NCBI GenBank assembly: GCA_026708015.1
Contig: JAPOVT010000007.1
Span: forward strand, 6,425 to 70,424
Direction of reading: 5' to 3'
Length of the DNA stretch: 64,000 nt
Origin: a bacterium
Lineage (GTDB): Bacteria; Actinomycetota; Acidimicrobiia; Acidimicrobiales; Bin134
The stretch's first letter is position 1; every line of letters begins with the position of its first letter. The notes beneath the pieces were generated by a model. The model was not told the origin of the DNA, ran no database searches, and saw only the letters and a program-made list of their open reading frames with translations. The position numbers and the translations under genes are program-made. Below are positions 15,638 through 24,867 of this stretch, one piece after another.

Positions 15638-16948
15638 ATGGCCCATTTCCCCAAGCCAGCGGAGGGCAGCTGGACCGAGCACTACCCCGGCCTGGGAACC
15701 GGTCCGGTCTCCTACAAGGACTCCTACGACCCTGACTACTGGCAGCAGGAGATCGACGCCATCTTCAAAAAGGAGTGGCTGTGCATAGGGCGCGTCGAGC
15801 GGTTGGGACGGGCAGGCAGCTACTTCACCAGGGAATTCCCCTGGGCCAAGCGGAGCATTTTGGTGGTCAAAGACCGGGAGGGCACCGTGCGGGCGTTCTA
15901 CAACGTCTGCCGCCACCGGGGAAACAAGCTGGTGTGGGATGACTTCCCCAACGAGGAGACCTCCGGGGTGTGCCGCCAGCTCACCTGCAAGTACCACGGC
16001 TGGCGCTACGACCTCGACGGCTCGCTGGTGTTCATCCAGCAGGAGTCGGAGTTCTTCGACGTTGACAAGGATTCTCTCGGCCTGGTTCCGGTAGCCTGTG
16101 ACATATGGGAGGGCTTCATCTTCGTCAACCTCGACCCTGAACCCCAGCAAACGCTCGCCGAGGCCCTGGCGCCGCTGTCAGAGGGTCTGGCCGGCTATCC
16201 GTTCGGCGAGATGACCCAGACCTACGAGGTGCGCTCGGAGATCGACAGCAACTGGAAGCTGTTCATCGACGCGTTCGTGGAGTTCTACCACGCCCCGGTG
16301 CTGCACCAGCGCCAGGCGGCCGCCGAGGAGGCCGAGAAGCTGGCCGGATTCGGCTTCGAGGGACTCCACTACGAGCTGTTCAGCCCCCACTCCATGGTGT
16401 CGTCGTGGGGCGGCATGTCGCCGCCCAAGGACCCGAGCATGGTCAAGCCGATCGAGAACCTGCTGCGCAGCGGCCTGTTCGGTCCCTGGGACAAGCCCGC
16501 AGCCGTCAACGACAATCAGGATCTGCCTCCGCTGCTCAACCCGTCCAAGCACCGCTCGTGGGGCATCGACTCATTCGTGCTGTGGCCCAACTTCATGATC
16601 TTGTTCTGGGAGACAGGCTGGTATCTCACCTACTCCTACTGGCCCCTCGGCCCCGGCAAGCACCTGTTCGAGTCAACCCTCAACTTCGTTCCGCCGGAGA
16701 ACGCCAGCCAGCGCGCCGCCCAGGAATTCGCGTTCTCCACCTTCAAGGAGTACGCCTTCCAAGACGCCAACACCCTGGAGGCCACCCAGGCCATGATCGA
16801 GAGCGAGGTGGTGGACACCTTCATGCTCAACGACCAGGAGATCCTCTGCCGCCACCACCACGCCGCGGTGCGCGAGCAGGTGAAGGCCGGCGGGCGGCCG
16901 GGCGGCTACCCGTGGATGCCGGCGTCGGACAACGGCGGAGGGGAATGA
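15638..16948 (+). CDS. Rieske ring-hydroxylating oxygenase, alpha subunit
   Basis: The 436-residue protein starts at an ATG after AAGGAGACGCT, a strong ribosome site. Rieske ligands are C91-R-H93 and C117-K-Y-H120 (CRHRGN ... CKYHGW). The catalytic domain has NWKLFIDAFVEFYHAPVLH, which supplies the mononuclear-iron histidines. Length and motifs match alpha subunits of aromatic-ring dioxygenases. No beta subunit or reductase is encoded nearby. Its stop overlaps the next start (ATGA), so the following small protein is translationally coupled. Confidence 0.93.
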   Translation: MAHFPKPAEGSWTEHYPGLGTGPVSYKDSYDPDYWQQEIDAIFKKEWLCIGRVERLGRAGSYFTREFPWAKRSILVVKDREGTVRAFYNVCRHRGNKLVWDDFPNEETSGVCRQLTCKYHGWRYDLDGSLVFIQQESEFFDVDKDSLGLVPVACDIWEGFIFVNLDPEPQQTLAEALAPLSEGLAGYPFGEMTQTYEVRSEIDSNWKLFIDAFVEFYHAPVLHQRQAAAEEAEKLAGFGFEGLHYELFSPHSMVSSWGGMSPPKDPSMVKPIENLLRSGLFGPWDKPAAVNDNQDLPPLLNPSKHRSWGIDSFVLWPNFMILFWETGWYLTYSYWPLGPGKHLFESTLNFVPPENASQRAAQEFAFSTFKEYAFQDANTLEATQAMIESEVVDTFMLNDQEILCRHHHAAVREQVKAGGRPGGYPWMPASDNGGGE

Positions 16949-17292
16949 CTGTGAGCGACACCTCCGCTGCGGCGCTGCCCTCCGACTTCGCCGACCTGGC
17001 CCCGTATGCCGACTGGGCCCTCGACTCCTGGCGGGAGCGCTATGAGAAGCGCTTGGACTCGACGATGGTCGATATGCAGGCGTTCTACGACGCCATGATG
17101 CCCCGGCTGTCCGAAATCATGGACTATTGCGACACTTTCGACCTCGACGACCTCCCCGATGATGCCCGCAACCTGCTCTTGCTGACGTTCTCTCTGTGCG
17201 AGGCCTCGTTTCCGGTGGAGGCGTGGCGGCAACCCCGCGTCCCCGACAGCGGCTCGGCCGACTTGGAGATGGTGCGGGAGCCTCCGCTGTAA
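16945..17292 (+). CDS. Small acidic protein coupled to Rieske oxygenase (115 aa)
   Basis: The ATG at 16945 overlaps the Rieske stop codon. The product is acidic and helical, with PYADWALDSWRERYEKRLDS and DMQAFYDAMMPRLSEIMDY, and a Pro/Glu-rich tail. No known domain, cysteine cluster or membrane segment is visible. Coupling to the oxygenase suggests an accessory or structural partner, possibly replacing the missing beta subunit. This is inference only. Confidence 0.7.
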   Translation: MTVSDTSAAALPSDFADLAPYADWALDSWRERYEKRLDSTMVDMQAFYDAMMPRLSEIMDYCDTFDLDDLPDDARNLLLLTFSLCEASFPVEAWRQPRVPDSGSADLEMVREPPL

Positions 17293-17312
17293 CCTAAAGC
17301 GCCTTGGCAACG

Positions 17313-18455
17313 ATGGATCCTGACACCTTTCGACGCGACTTGGGGGCGTGGCTCGACGCCAACACCGATGATCTGACCCCGCCCTATGAGGGCGCGGGCT
17401 CGATGGACGAGCAGATGGCCCACTACGTCCACGTCAAGCGGGCCCTATTCGACGCCGGGTTCGGCCGGTACGGATGGCCGGAGTCGGTAGGGGGGCTAGG
17501 GGGCTCTCCGCTGTTGCGGGCCGTCGTCGGCGAGGAGGTCAACCTGCGGGGGCTGTCCGATCCGAGTCCCTGGACGATGATCGAGGTTCTGGCCCCCACC
17601 GTCATCGACTTCGCCCGGCCCGAGATTTCCGCCCGTTTCGTGCCGCCGTTTATGCGGGGCGACGAGATGTGGTGCCAGGGGTTCTCCGAGCCCGATGCGG
17701 GCAGCGACTTGGCCTCCCTGTCGTGCCGGGCCACCAAAACCGACGGCGGTTGGGTGGTGAGCGGACAGAAGATCTGGACCAGCTTCATCCAATACTCCTC
17801 GCGCTGCGTACTGCTCACCCGGACCGGCGACCCGGACAGCGCCCATCGAGGCATCACTGCTTTGCTGGTGGACGTGGACTCTCCGGGCATCACCTTTAGC
17901 CCGATCGAGACCATGCACGGTCGGCTGGACTTCGCCGAAGTCCATTACGACGAAGTTTTCGTGCCCTCCGACCGGCTCATCGGCGAGGAGAACGGGGGAT
18001 GGCAAGTGGCCATGGACATCCTCCCCTACGAGCGGTCCACCACGTTCTGGCAACGGGGGGCCCTGTTGCACCGGCGATTGTCCGACTTGGTGACCCAGGT
18101 AGCCGATTCGGGCGATTTCAGCGACGCTGCGGCCAAGGCGGTTGGTCAGGCGTACCTGTCCCTGGTGGCCTTCCGCTGCCGATCCCGCGACACCCAGCAC
18201 CGGCTCGACGCCGGCCAACAGCCAGGGGTGGAGACGTCGATCGACAAGATGCTCATCACATCGGCCGAGCAGCAGCTGTTCGAGGCAGTGCGTGACTTGC
18301 TCCCCGGCGTGATCGAGTTCGACGAAGACCTCACCGCCGCTCAGTGGCGCACCGATTACCTCTACTCCAAGGCGGCTTCCATCTACGGAGGAACCTCCGA
18401 GATTCAGCGCAACATCGTCGCCCGCCGTTTACTCGATTTGGGGCCAGAGTCATGA
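17313..18455 (+). CDS. Acyl-CoA dehydrogenase family protein
   Basis: The ATG at 17313 is preferred; a TTG at 17304 is an alternative and neither has a strong ribosome site. The 380-residue product has the N-terminal helical bundle, the flavin/substrate loop GFSEPDAGSDLASLSCRATK, GWVVSGQKIWTSF and the C-terminal YGGTSEIQRNIVARRLL signature. It uses FAD to introduce a double bond in an acyl-CoA. Its stop overlaps the next dehydrogenase start (ATGA), so the two are likely subunits or sequential enzymes, as in heteromeric steroid side-chain dehydrogenases. Confidence 0.92.
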   Translation: MDPDTFRRDLGAWLDANTDDLTPPYEGAGSMDEQMAHYVHVKRALFDAGFGRYGWPESVGGLGGSPLLRAVVGEEVNLRGLSDPSPWTMIEVLAPTVIDFARPEISARFVPPFMRGDEMWCQGFSEPDAGSDLASLSCRATKTDGGWVVSGQKIWTSFIQYSSRCVLLTRTGDPDSAHRGITALLVDVDSPGITFSPIETMHGRLDFAEVHYDEVFVPSDRLIGEENGGWQVAMDILPYERSTTFWQRGALLHRRLSDLVTQVADSGDFSDAAAKAVGQAYLSLVAFRCRSRDTQHRLDAGQQPGVETSIDKMLITSAEQQLFEAVRDLLPGVIEFDEDLTAAQWRTDYLYSKAASIYGGTSEIQRNIVARRLLDLGPES

Positions 18456-19453
18456 GCGAACTCCTCGATCACAACGATTGGACCCTGCTATCTGCGAGTT
18501 TCACGTCGGCGATGCTTGACGCGCCCGGTCCGGCTGAGGCTGACCAAGTGCTAAACGAGATGGGCTGGGCCGATCTGCTACATGCCGCCCCCGGACCGGC
18601 CGTGGCGATTGCTTTCAGCGCACTCGGCGCTTCAGGCTCGGCCGCCACCTTGCTCGATGACGTGGTAGCCCACGCGCTCGGCATACCCATATCGCCCTCC
18701 TCCTGCGTCTTCTTTCCTACCTCCTTGCACACCAACCCTGCGGCCCCACAACCAGGCGATCCCCGGTCCCTGATGGAGGAAGATCCCCTTGTCCTCAATG
18801 GTCTGGTGTCGTCGCGGATAGACCGGGCAAACACAGTGGTGTTGCCCGTGGATGAGTTCGAGGGCACAGAAACAGCAACGATTGAGGCCGGCTTGCTCCA
18901 AACACCGGCGCTAACCGGAATCGATCCCGATCACCCCTATCGCCATGTATCAGCTCACATCGCGACCGACGATCTGACTCCGTTGCAGACAAAGGGCAAC
19001 TGGGAAGCCGCAATGACCGCCGCCCGGATGGCGCTGGCCTACCAGCTTCTCGGCGGAGCCCGATGGATGCTGGACGAAGCCCGCCAGCACGCCATCGACC
19101 GCGAGCAATTCGGTCGCCCGGTGGCGTCCTTTCAGGCGATTCGCCACAAATTGGCCGAGTCGCTAGCGCTAATCGAGGGAGCACAATCGGTGACCGAAGC
19201 GTGCCTCCGCGATCCCAACCCCCTGTTGGCCGGGCTGGCCAAGTCTTTGGCCGGTCAAGCTGCACTTACCACGGCGACCCATGCCCAGCAGGTGCTGGCC
19301 GGAATGGGCTTTACCGCCGAGCACAGCTTCCACCTGGGTCTCAAGCGAACGCTGGTGTTGGACGCGCTGTGCGGCTCATCCAACTGGCTCCCAACAGAGA
19401 TCGGCCGCGATCTGTTGATATATGGGACCGTGCCCCGCCTCATCCAGCTCTGA
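18452..19453 (+). CDS. Acyl-CoA dehydrogenase-like protein, divergent partner subunit
   Basis: The start is the ATG at 18452 inside the previous stop. This 333-residue protein aligns by eye only with the C-terminal helical half of acyl-CoA dehydrogenases (AARMALAYQLLGGARWMLDE, REQFGRPVASFQAIRHKLAE, HAQQVLAGMGFTAEH). The canonical N-terminal flavin loop is not evident. Similar degenerate partners form alpha2-beta2 complexes with a catalytic subunit in actinobacterial cholesterol catabolism (FadE pairs). Codon use matches its neighbours. Confidence 0.85.
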   Translation: MSELLDHNDWTLLSASFTSAMLDAPGPAEADQVLNEMGWADLLHAAPGPAVAIAFSALGASGSAATLLDDVVAHALGIPISPSSCVFFPTSLHTNPAAPQPGDPRSLMEEDPLVLNGLVSSRIDRANTVVLPVDEFEGTETATIEAGLLQTPALTGIDPDHPYRHVSAHIATDDLTPLQTKGNWEAAMTAARMALAYQLLGGARWMLDEARQHAIDREQFGRPVASFQAIRHKLAESLALIEGAQSVTEACLRDPNPLLAGLAKSLAGQAALTTATHAQQVLAGMGFTAEHSFHLGLKRTLVLDALCGSSNWLPTEIGRDLLIYGTVPRLIQL

Positions 19454-19468
19454 TTACTAGGAGGAACT

Positions 19469-19687
19469 ATGGGTCGAGAGGACTACGCCAGATACGCCAA
19501 GAGCTGGTCGCCGCCCGACTACACCGTTGACGACAACGGCAAGGTGGTGGGCGGCTATGTGCCCGAGGGGCCCAACAACTGGGGGCGCTGGGGCGACGAC
19601 GGCCGCTATGAATTCATGCTGGTAGCACCACCGCTCAACATCCCCGGCGCGGTGGGCTCGCCTCTAAACCCCATCGCCATCAAATAG
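19469..19687 (+). CDS. Small conserved-looking protein (72 aa), end of catabolic operon
   Basis: The ATG at 19469 is preceded by AGGAGG at optimal distance. The product is rich in Gly, Pro, Trp and Tyr (YARYAKSWSPPDYTVDDNG, NNWGRWGDDGRYEFMLV). It lacks cysteines, a signal peptide and membrane segments. It lies 15 bases behind the dehydrogenase pair. No function can be named; its position suggests an accessory peptide for the pathway. Confidence 0.7.
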   Translation: MGREDYARYAKSWSPPDYTVDDNGKVVGGYVPEGPNNWGRWGDDGRYEFMLVAPPLNIPGAVGSPLNPIAIK

Positions 19688-19710
19688 GTGCCAACCGAAC
19701 GCTAAGCGCC

Positions 19711-20685
19711 CTACTCCCCAGGGAACCGCAGGCCAATCTGGTCGCGGATCTGGTCGAGGGTGCCCATGATCGAGAGCGTTTCGGCGTGGGAGATCACCGG
19801 GCTCTCCAGCTCACCGGCGGCCAGGCAGCGGTGGAACTCATCTACTTGGAACCGGAGACCGTCGCCCTCCCAGGAGCCGTCAATCTCCTCCCGGTCGAAC
19901 CCGCGAACCACCGTGAGCGACCCCGGGCAGTGCATGAACGCCGGGATCTCAATGGTTCCCTCGGTACCGGCAATGCGGGCGGTGCAGCCCAAGTTGGTGG
20001 CGATGGCCGCCTTCACCACCGCCAGCTCGCCGCCGGGGTGGCCGAGAACGGCGGCCACCTGCTCGTCGACCCCGGTCTCGCCGATCCGACCCTGAGCCGC
20101 CACGCTGGTGGGCGTGCCCAATACCAGAGAGGCAAACTGCACGGGGTACACGCCTAGGTCGAGGATCCCCCCGCCGCCCCGCTCGGGGTCGTACAGACGG
20201 TGGTCGGGATCGAATGGTTGGTGGAACCCGAAGTCGGCCTCCACCAGTTGGGGCTGGCCGATGGCCTGGTCTGCGAGCAGGTCGGCCAATACCCGATAGG
20301 CGGGGAGGAAGCGGCTCCACATGGCCTCCATCAGCAGCAGCCCTCGCTCCCGGGACGCATCGATCATGCGCTGGCTCTGGGCCCGGTTGAGCGCAAACGG
20401 CTTCTCGCACAACACAGGCTTGCCCGCCTCAAGAAACAGCAGCGTGTCCTGTTCGTGGCGGGATTGAGGGGTGGCCACGTACACCGCGTCCACTCCGGGA
20501 TCGGCGGCCAGCTCCTCATAGCTGCCGTAGGAGGCCGAAGCTCCGTACTGGGCGGCAAAGTCCCTGGCCCGGTCGGCCGAGCGCGACCCAATAGCGTAGA
20601 TCTCAGCGTCGTCCAGCAACTGGAGCCCGTTGGCAAACCCAACGGCGATGCCTCCCGGCCCGGCGATTCCCCATCGAACAGTCAC
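19711..20685 (-). CDS. Gfo/Idh/MocA family NAD(P)-dependent oxidoreductase
   Basis: The 324-residue protein has an N-terminal Rossmann fold (IAGPGGIAVGFANGLQ), the family motif DAVYVATPQSRHEQDTLLF and the catalytic-lysine segment GKPVLCEKPFALN. The C-terminal half contains GGGGILDLGVYPVQFASLVLG. Members oxidise or reduce sugar, inositol or dihydrodiol substrates; this one resembles the dihydrodiol-dehydrogenase branch. It is convergent with the operon ending at 19687 and divergent from the GMC gene, with 56 bases between starts. Confidence 0.9.
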   Translation of the reverse strand: MTVRWGIAGPGGIAVGFANGLQLLDDAEIYAIGSRSADRARDFAAQYGASASYGSYEELAADPGVDAVYVATPQSRHEQDTLLFLEAGKPVLCEKPFALNRAQSQRMIDASRERGLLLMEAMWSRFLPAYRVLADLLADQAIGQPQLVEADFGFHQPFDPDHRLYDPERGGGGILDLGVYPVQFASLVLGTPTSVAAQGRIGETGVDEQVAAVLGHPGGELAVVKAAIATNLGCTARIAGTEGTIEIPAFMHCPGSLTVVRGFDREEIDGSWEGDGLRFQVDEFHRCLAAGELESPVISHAETLSIMGTLDQIRDQIGLRFPGE

Positions 20686-20741
20686 GGCGGCACGCTACCG
20701 CACGCGATTGGCTGTGGCCCTCCCCTACCCTGGGCCGTTGA

Positions 20742-21989
20742 ATGGACCAAGAGACACTGGCTTGGCTGACCGATCCCGACTCGGGGTGTTGGGAGGAGTT
20801 GGGTTACCAGCGATTCCCCCTGGGCGAGCCGGAATTGGTTGACACCGTGCCGCCGGTGGTCGATTGGGACGAGGTTCGGGATCGCTACGACGCGGTGGTG
20901 ATCGGCAGCGGGGCAGGGGGCGGTGTGGCCGCTCACGTTCTGGCCGCAGCGGGCTGCTCGGTGCTGGTGGTGGAGCGGGGCCGCGCCCTCAAATCCACCG
21001 AAATCGGCTGGGACCCGGTGCGCAACCACCGCACCGCCGTCTTCGGGTTCGGCGAGGGGGTAACCCCGGTCGGAAACCCCCGGGCCGTAAAGGATGGGAA
21101 TGGCGAACAGGCCGTCGAGCCCCACGATTTCCGCTACCACAACAACGCCGTTGTGCTGGGGGGCGGCCCCCGGCTGTACGGCTGCCAAGGATGGCGGTTC
21201 GCGCCGGAGACGTTTCGCATGGCCAGCGAGTACGGCGTACCCGACGGCTCGGCCTTGGCCGACTGGCCCATCACCTACGTGTTGGCCCACGGGCACGTCG
21301 ACACCGACGAGCCGCTCAGCGATGGCATCGGCCCCGGCCTGGCCATGGCCACCCGAGAGCACTGCCACCACAACGACGGGATCGTCGGCGGCGGCATGAT
21401 CGCCGACGAATATGCGGTGTCGCCGGTGCAGCACTGGGTGATGGGGTCGTGGTTCCGGCCCCAGCACCAAAGGGCCGCTGAGGCTGCGGGCGAGATCGAC
21501 GAGTATGGGCGCCCGACGGGAGCGTCAGCTCGGCAGGCCCTGCGGGACACCTACCGGCGCACGATCATGATCATGGGCCCGATCCAGGAGATCCCCACCC
21601 GATCGGCCGGGCTCGACCTGTCGGCGGAAGTGCGGGATCGCTGGGGCCTGCCGGTGGCCCGCTTCTTCGGCGTGCAGCACGAAGAGGACCTGCACACCGC
21701 GGAGTTCCTGGGCGACCGGGCCAAGGAGTGGATTGCCGCCACCGGAGCCCGGGACATAACCGGGGGTTCGATGGGGTTCCAAATCCTGTCCGGCGGCCAG
21801 CACCAAGCCGGCACCGCCCGCATGGCCGAAACTCCGGCAGCCGGCGCCGTCGATCCCCAGGGGAAGGTGTGGGGCTGTGAGCGGACCTATGTGGCCGACT
21901 CCTCGCTCCATGTCACCAACGGCGGCGTCAATCCCGTGCTGTCCATCATGGCCAACTCCTGGCGAGTAGCCGACCTGCTCTCCCGCTGA
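20742..21989 (+). CDS. GMC-family FAD-dependent oxidoreductase
   Basis: The 415-residue protein has the FAD-binding start YDAVVIGSGAGGGVAAHVLA, VVERG after the second strand, and the C-terminal GMC segment VADSSLHVTNGGVNPVLSIM. HQAGTARMAE matches the catalytic-site region that holds the active histidine. It is shorter than typical GMC alcohol oxidases (over 500 residues) and probably acts as a cytoplasmic dehydrogenase on an alcohol, sugar or sterol. It is followed by a convergent acyl-CoA dehydrogenase. Confidence 0.88.
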   Translation: MDQETLAWLTDPDSGCWEELGYQRFPLGEPELVDTVPPVVDWDEVRDRYDAVVIGSGAGGGVAAHVLAAAGCSVLVVERGRALKSTEIGWDPVRNHRTAVFGFGEGVTPVGNPRAVKDGNGEQAVEPHDFRYHNNAVVLGGGPRLYGCQGWRFAPETFRMASEYGVPDGSALADWPITYVLAHGHVDTDEPLSDGIGPGLAMATREHCHHNDGIVGGGMIADEYAVSPVQHWVMGSWFRPQHQRAAEAAGEIDEYGRPTGASARQALRDTYRRTIMIMGPIQEIPTRSAGLDLSAEVRDRWGLPVARFFGVQHEEDLHTAEFLGDRAKEWIAATGARDITGGSMGFQILSGGQHQAGTARMAETPAAGAVDPQGKVWGCERTYVADSSLHVTNGGVNPVLSIMANSWRVADLLSR

Positions 21990-22007
21990 ACAGGGCCGAT
22001 CCCCCGC

Positions 22008-23309
22008 TCAGGCGTTCAGCAGCTCCTCTTCGATGCGCTCGGCCATCACCTGGGTGGCCCATTCGATCTTGGCGGGCAGGTGCTCGGTGGGGAACAGCCC
22101 CTCAGAAGGCCGGTAGTCCTTGAGCACCTGCTTGGCGATGGTGTCCTTGTGGACCTCGGTGGGGCCGTCGGCCACCCCGAAGGTGGGAGCCATCATCCAC
22201 ATGTTGGCCAGCGGGGTCTCGTTGGACATTCCCAGCGAGCCGTGGATCTGCATGGAGCGGAAAACCACGTCCATCAGCACCCGGGGGGTGGCCACCTTCA
22301 CTCCGGCGATGTAGAGCCGAGCCTTGGAGGTGTCGGACTGGTCGATCTGCCAGGCGGCGTGCAGCACCTGCAAGCGGAACTGCTCGATCTGGATCCACGA
22401 GTCGGCGATCATGTGCTGCACCGCCTGCTTCTCGGCCAACAGCGATCCCTTGGTCTCCCGGCTGAGGGCCCGCTCGCACATCATGTCGAACGCCTTCTTG
22501 GCCGTGCCCACCGAGCGCATTGCGTGGTGTACCCGGCCCCCGCCCAAGCGGGTCTGGGCGATCTTGAACCCGGCCCCCTCTTCGCCCATGAGGTTTTCGA
22601 TTGGAACCCGGCACTCGTTGAACCGCAGATAGCTGTGGCCACCGTGGCCCCGGCGCTCGCCGCCCACGCCCACGTTGCGCACCAGCTCCAAGCCGGGGAC
22701 GTCGTGGGGCACCAGCATCATGGACGATCCCCGGTACACCGACACGTCGGGGTTGGTGATGAGCATGACGATGAGGAACTCGGCCCGCGGGTAGTTGGAG
22801 GCGAACCACTTCTCGCCGTTGATCACCCACTCGTCGCCGTCTCGATGGGCGGTGCAGGTGAAGTGGTTGGGATCGGAGCCGCCCTGGGGCTCGGTCATGG
22901 AGTAGCAGGTGGAGATCTCTCCGGCCAGCAGAGGCTTTAGGTACTTCTCCTTCTGCTCGTCGTTGGCGTAGTGGGCCAAAATCTCGGCGTTGCCCGAGTC
23001 GGGCGCCTGGCTGCCAAACGCCGAGGGGCCGAACGTGGAGCGGCCCAAAATCTCGTTCATCAGCGCCAGCTGCACTTGGCCGAACCCCATGCCCCCCATC
23101 TCCGGCTTGAGGTGGCAGGCCCACAGCCCCCGGTCCTTGACCTTCTGCTGGATGCGGCGCAGGTGGCTCTGCACCTCCTCGTCGGACTTGTCGAACGGCG
23201 ACCGACCCCGGAAATAGTGGTCCAGTGGCTCGATCTCGGTGTGCATCAGCTCGGTGAGCCAATCCAGGTGGTCTTGAAACTCAGGGTCAGTAGAAAAATC
23301 CCAGGCCAT
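22008..23309 (-). CDS. Acyl-CoA dehydrogenase family protein (ACAD11-like)
   Basis: The 433-residue protein carries CYSMTEPQGGSDPNHFTCTA, the flavin-binding loop of acyl-CoA dehydrogenases, then EWVINGEKWFASNYPRAEF and the C-terminal SMQIHGSLGMSNETPLANMW. The overall layout fits long-chain or ACAD11-like enzymes. It is the last gene of the minus-strand unit 29807-22008, with 28 bases to the MttB-family gene upstream. Membership in that pathway is inferred from spacing. Confidence 0.9.
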   Translation of the reverse strand: MAWDFSTDPEFQDHLDWLTELMHTEIEPLDHYFRGRSPFDKSDEEVQSHLRRIQQKVKDRGLWACHLKPEMGGMGFGQVQLALMNEILGRSTFGPSAFGSQAPDSGNAEILAHYANDEQKEKYLKPLLAGEISTCYSMTEPQGGSDPNHFTCTAHRDGDEWVINGEKWFASNYPRAEFLIVMLITNPDVSVYRGSSMMLVPHDVPGLELVRNVGVGGERRGHGGHSYLRFNECRVPIENLMGEEGAGFKIAQTRLGGGRVHHAMRSVGTAKKAFDMMCERALSRETKGSLLAEKQAVQHMIADSWIQIEQFRLQVLHAAWQIDQSDTSKARLYIAGVKVATPRVLMDVVFRSMQIHGSLGMSNETPLANMWMMAPTFGVADGPTEVHKDTIAKQVLKDYRPSEGLFPTEHLPAKIEWATQVMAERIEEELLNA

Positions 23310-23337
23310 GCTCCGACACTAGTGACGGTGCGCTTGG

Positions 23338-24867
23338 TCAGCGAATGGGGGCGAGGTGGATGGGGAAGGCTTCTCGGATGCGGGCGTCAGCTTCGACGGA
23401 GATGTGGTCGGGCTTGGGGCCGCTGAGCACTCCGGTTACGTAGTCGTGGGCCACCTCGTCCATGAGACGGGCACCGGCGTCCACCCAGTCGTCGGGGCTG
23501 AGGCGGTCTCCGATCAGGGGATATATGTACTCGGTCTGCATGAGCGAGAGGGTTTGGGAGTGGCCGAGGAAGTGCCCTTCACCCTTCACCACGTCGGCGA
23601 TCACCTGGGCCGACAGCGTCTCGGGGGTGATCTCGATGCCCCGCACCGTGCGGTTGATGGAGCCCAGCATGTCGTTGTCAATCACCAGAGCCTCCAGCGA
23701 GCAGGCCATGATGCTGGCCAGCATCCCGGCCGTCTCGTTGATCATGTTTGCCCCGGCGTTGGCGGCCAGGGTGATGGCGTTGGCTTTCTCGGCCCCGGCC
23801 TGGTTGTCGGGCAGCTTGGAGTCGGCCATTCCTGCGGCCACGCCCGACGGCAAGCCCAAGTAGTTCACCACCTGGGCCGCGGCGGCGTTGATGATCGCCT
23901 CTTCGCCGCTGCCCCCGCTCATCGCCCCGGTTCGCAGGTCGGACACGAACGGCCACATGCCCAAAACGCAGGGATGTCCGGGCAGCACCAGGTTCACCGC
24001 GGTCAAACCGGCCAGGCACTCGGCCAAGGCCTGCACCAGCGACCCGGCCAGCGCGGCCGGTGAGGTGGCCCCCGCCTGACCGGCTGAAAGCAGGTTGAGC
24101 GGCATGCCTCGGCGGGCTTGCTCAAGGAGGCACAGCGCCGACTCCTCGGCGAAGCGCAGCGGGGGCACCACGAAGGTGTTGTTGGCGATGCTGAAGGGAC
24201 GGCGGGCGAACTCCCCCTCGGCGCCCAACGCCATGTCGAATAGGTCCACGCACTCGTGTACATGGTCGGGGTGGAACATGGCCGTGCCCAGCGGCTTGGT
24301 CGTGCCGGCCAGAATGGCGTAGGCGGTGTTGATGTCCAACTCCCGGGCGGTTTCCATGTCGCGGGCCACCAGCGTCCGCACGAACACGTGGATGTTGTCG
24401 AGGGTGTCGACGATCCGGGCCACGTCGTAGAGGTCGGCCAGAGTGCTATGGCGGAAGCGCTTGGTGTCGTGATCGAGCATCATGACCGCCGCCCCGCTGG
24501 TGCAGAAGTGGACTCGGTTTCCGCCGATCTCCACCCCCCGGTCGGGGTCGAACCCGTACAGCGTGAACTCCTTGCACGCCCCGTCTACCACTCGCCGGAC
24601 GAGGTCGGGGGGGAAACGCAGACGGTCGTGCTCGTCCATCCGTCCGCCGTTGGCCGTCACCGCCTCGATGATCTCCGGGGTGGCCTGGCCCATACCCAGA
24701 TCGGCCAACAGGCCGAGGGCCGACTCGAATACATCGTCGCACTGCCCTTCGGACAGAGGCCGAAAGGCTCCGCCGGGCATCCCCGGCCACACCGCCTGGG
24801 CATCTGCGGCCAGCGGGGCCTCCCGCATGGCCACTCGGGCCGCTCGTCCTCCTGCTCGCCTCGCCAT
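23338..24867 (-). CDS. MttB-family (non-pyrrolysine) methylamine/betaine methyltransferase
   Basis: The 509-residue protein is recognisable as the trimethylamine methyltransferase (MttB) superfamily by LGLLADLGMGQATPEIIEAV, the VHFCTSGAAVMMLD strand and the Gly/Ala-rich barrel ending SLEALVIDNDMLG. There is no in-frame TAG, so it belongs to the pyrrolysine-free branch that includes glycine-betaine methyltransferases. These normally hand the methyl group to a corrinoid protein, but no cobalamin-binding partner lies nearby. It sits 47 bases behind the second dimethylglycine-dehydrogenase-like gene. The substrate is probably a quaternary or tertiary N-methyl compound. Confidence 0.87.
   Translation of the reverse strand: MARRAGGRAARVAMREAPLAADAQAVWPGMPGGAFRPLSEGQCDDVFESALGLLADLGMGQATPEIIEAVTANGGRMDEHDRLRFPPDLVRRVVDGACKEFTLYGFDPDRGVEIGGNRVHFCTSGAAVMMLDHDTKRFRHSTLADLYDVARIVDTLDNIHVFVRTLVARDMETARELDINTAYAILAGTTKPLGTAMFHPDHVHECVDLFDMALGAEGEFARRPFSIANNTFVVPPLRFAEESALCLLEQARRGMPLNLLSAGQAGATSPAALAGSLVQALAECLAGLTAVNLVLPGHPCVLGMWPFVSDLRTGAMSGGSGEEAIINAAAAQVVNYLGLPSGVAAGMADSKLPDNQAGAEKANAITLAANAGANMINETAGMLASIMACSLEALVIDNDMLGSINRTVRGIEITPETLSAQVIADVVKGEGHFLGHSQTLSLMQTEYIYPLIGDRLSPDDWVDAGARLMDEVAHDYVTGVLSGPKPDHISVEADARIREAFPIHLAPIR

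Noticed and set aside
12989-16150. A 1053-codon minus-strand open frame across the amidohydrolase and the divergent operon
   Set aside because: Only 12989-14305 has amidohydrolase motifs. The upstream part is antisense to two clearly coding genes and reads as low-complexity Val/Gly/His sequence.
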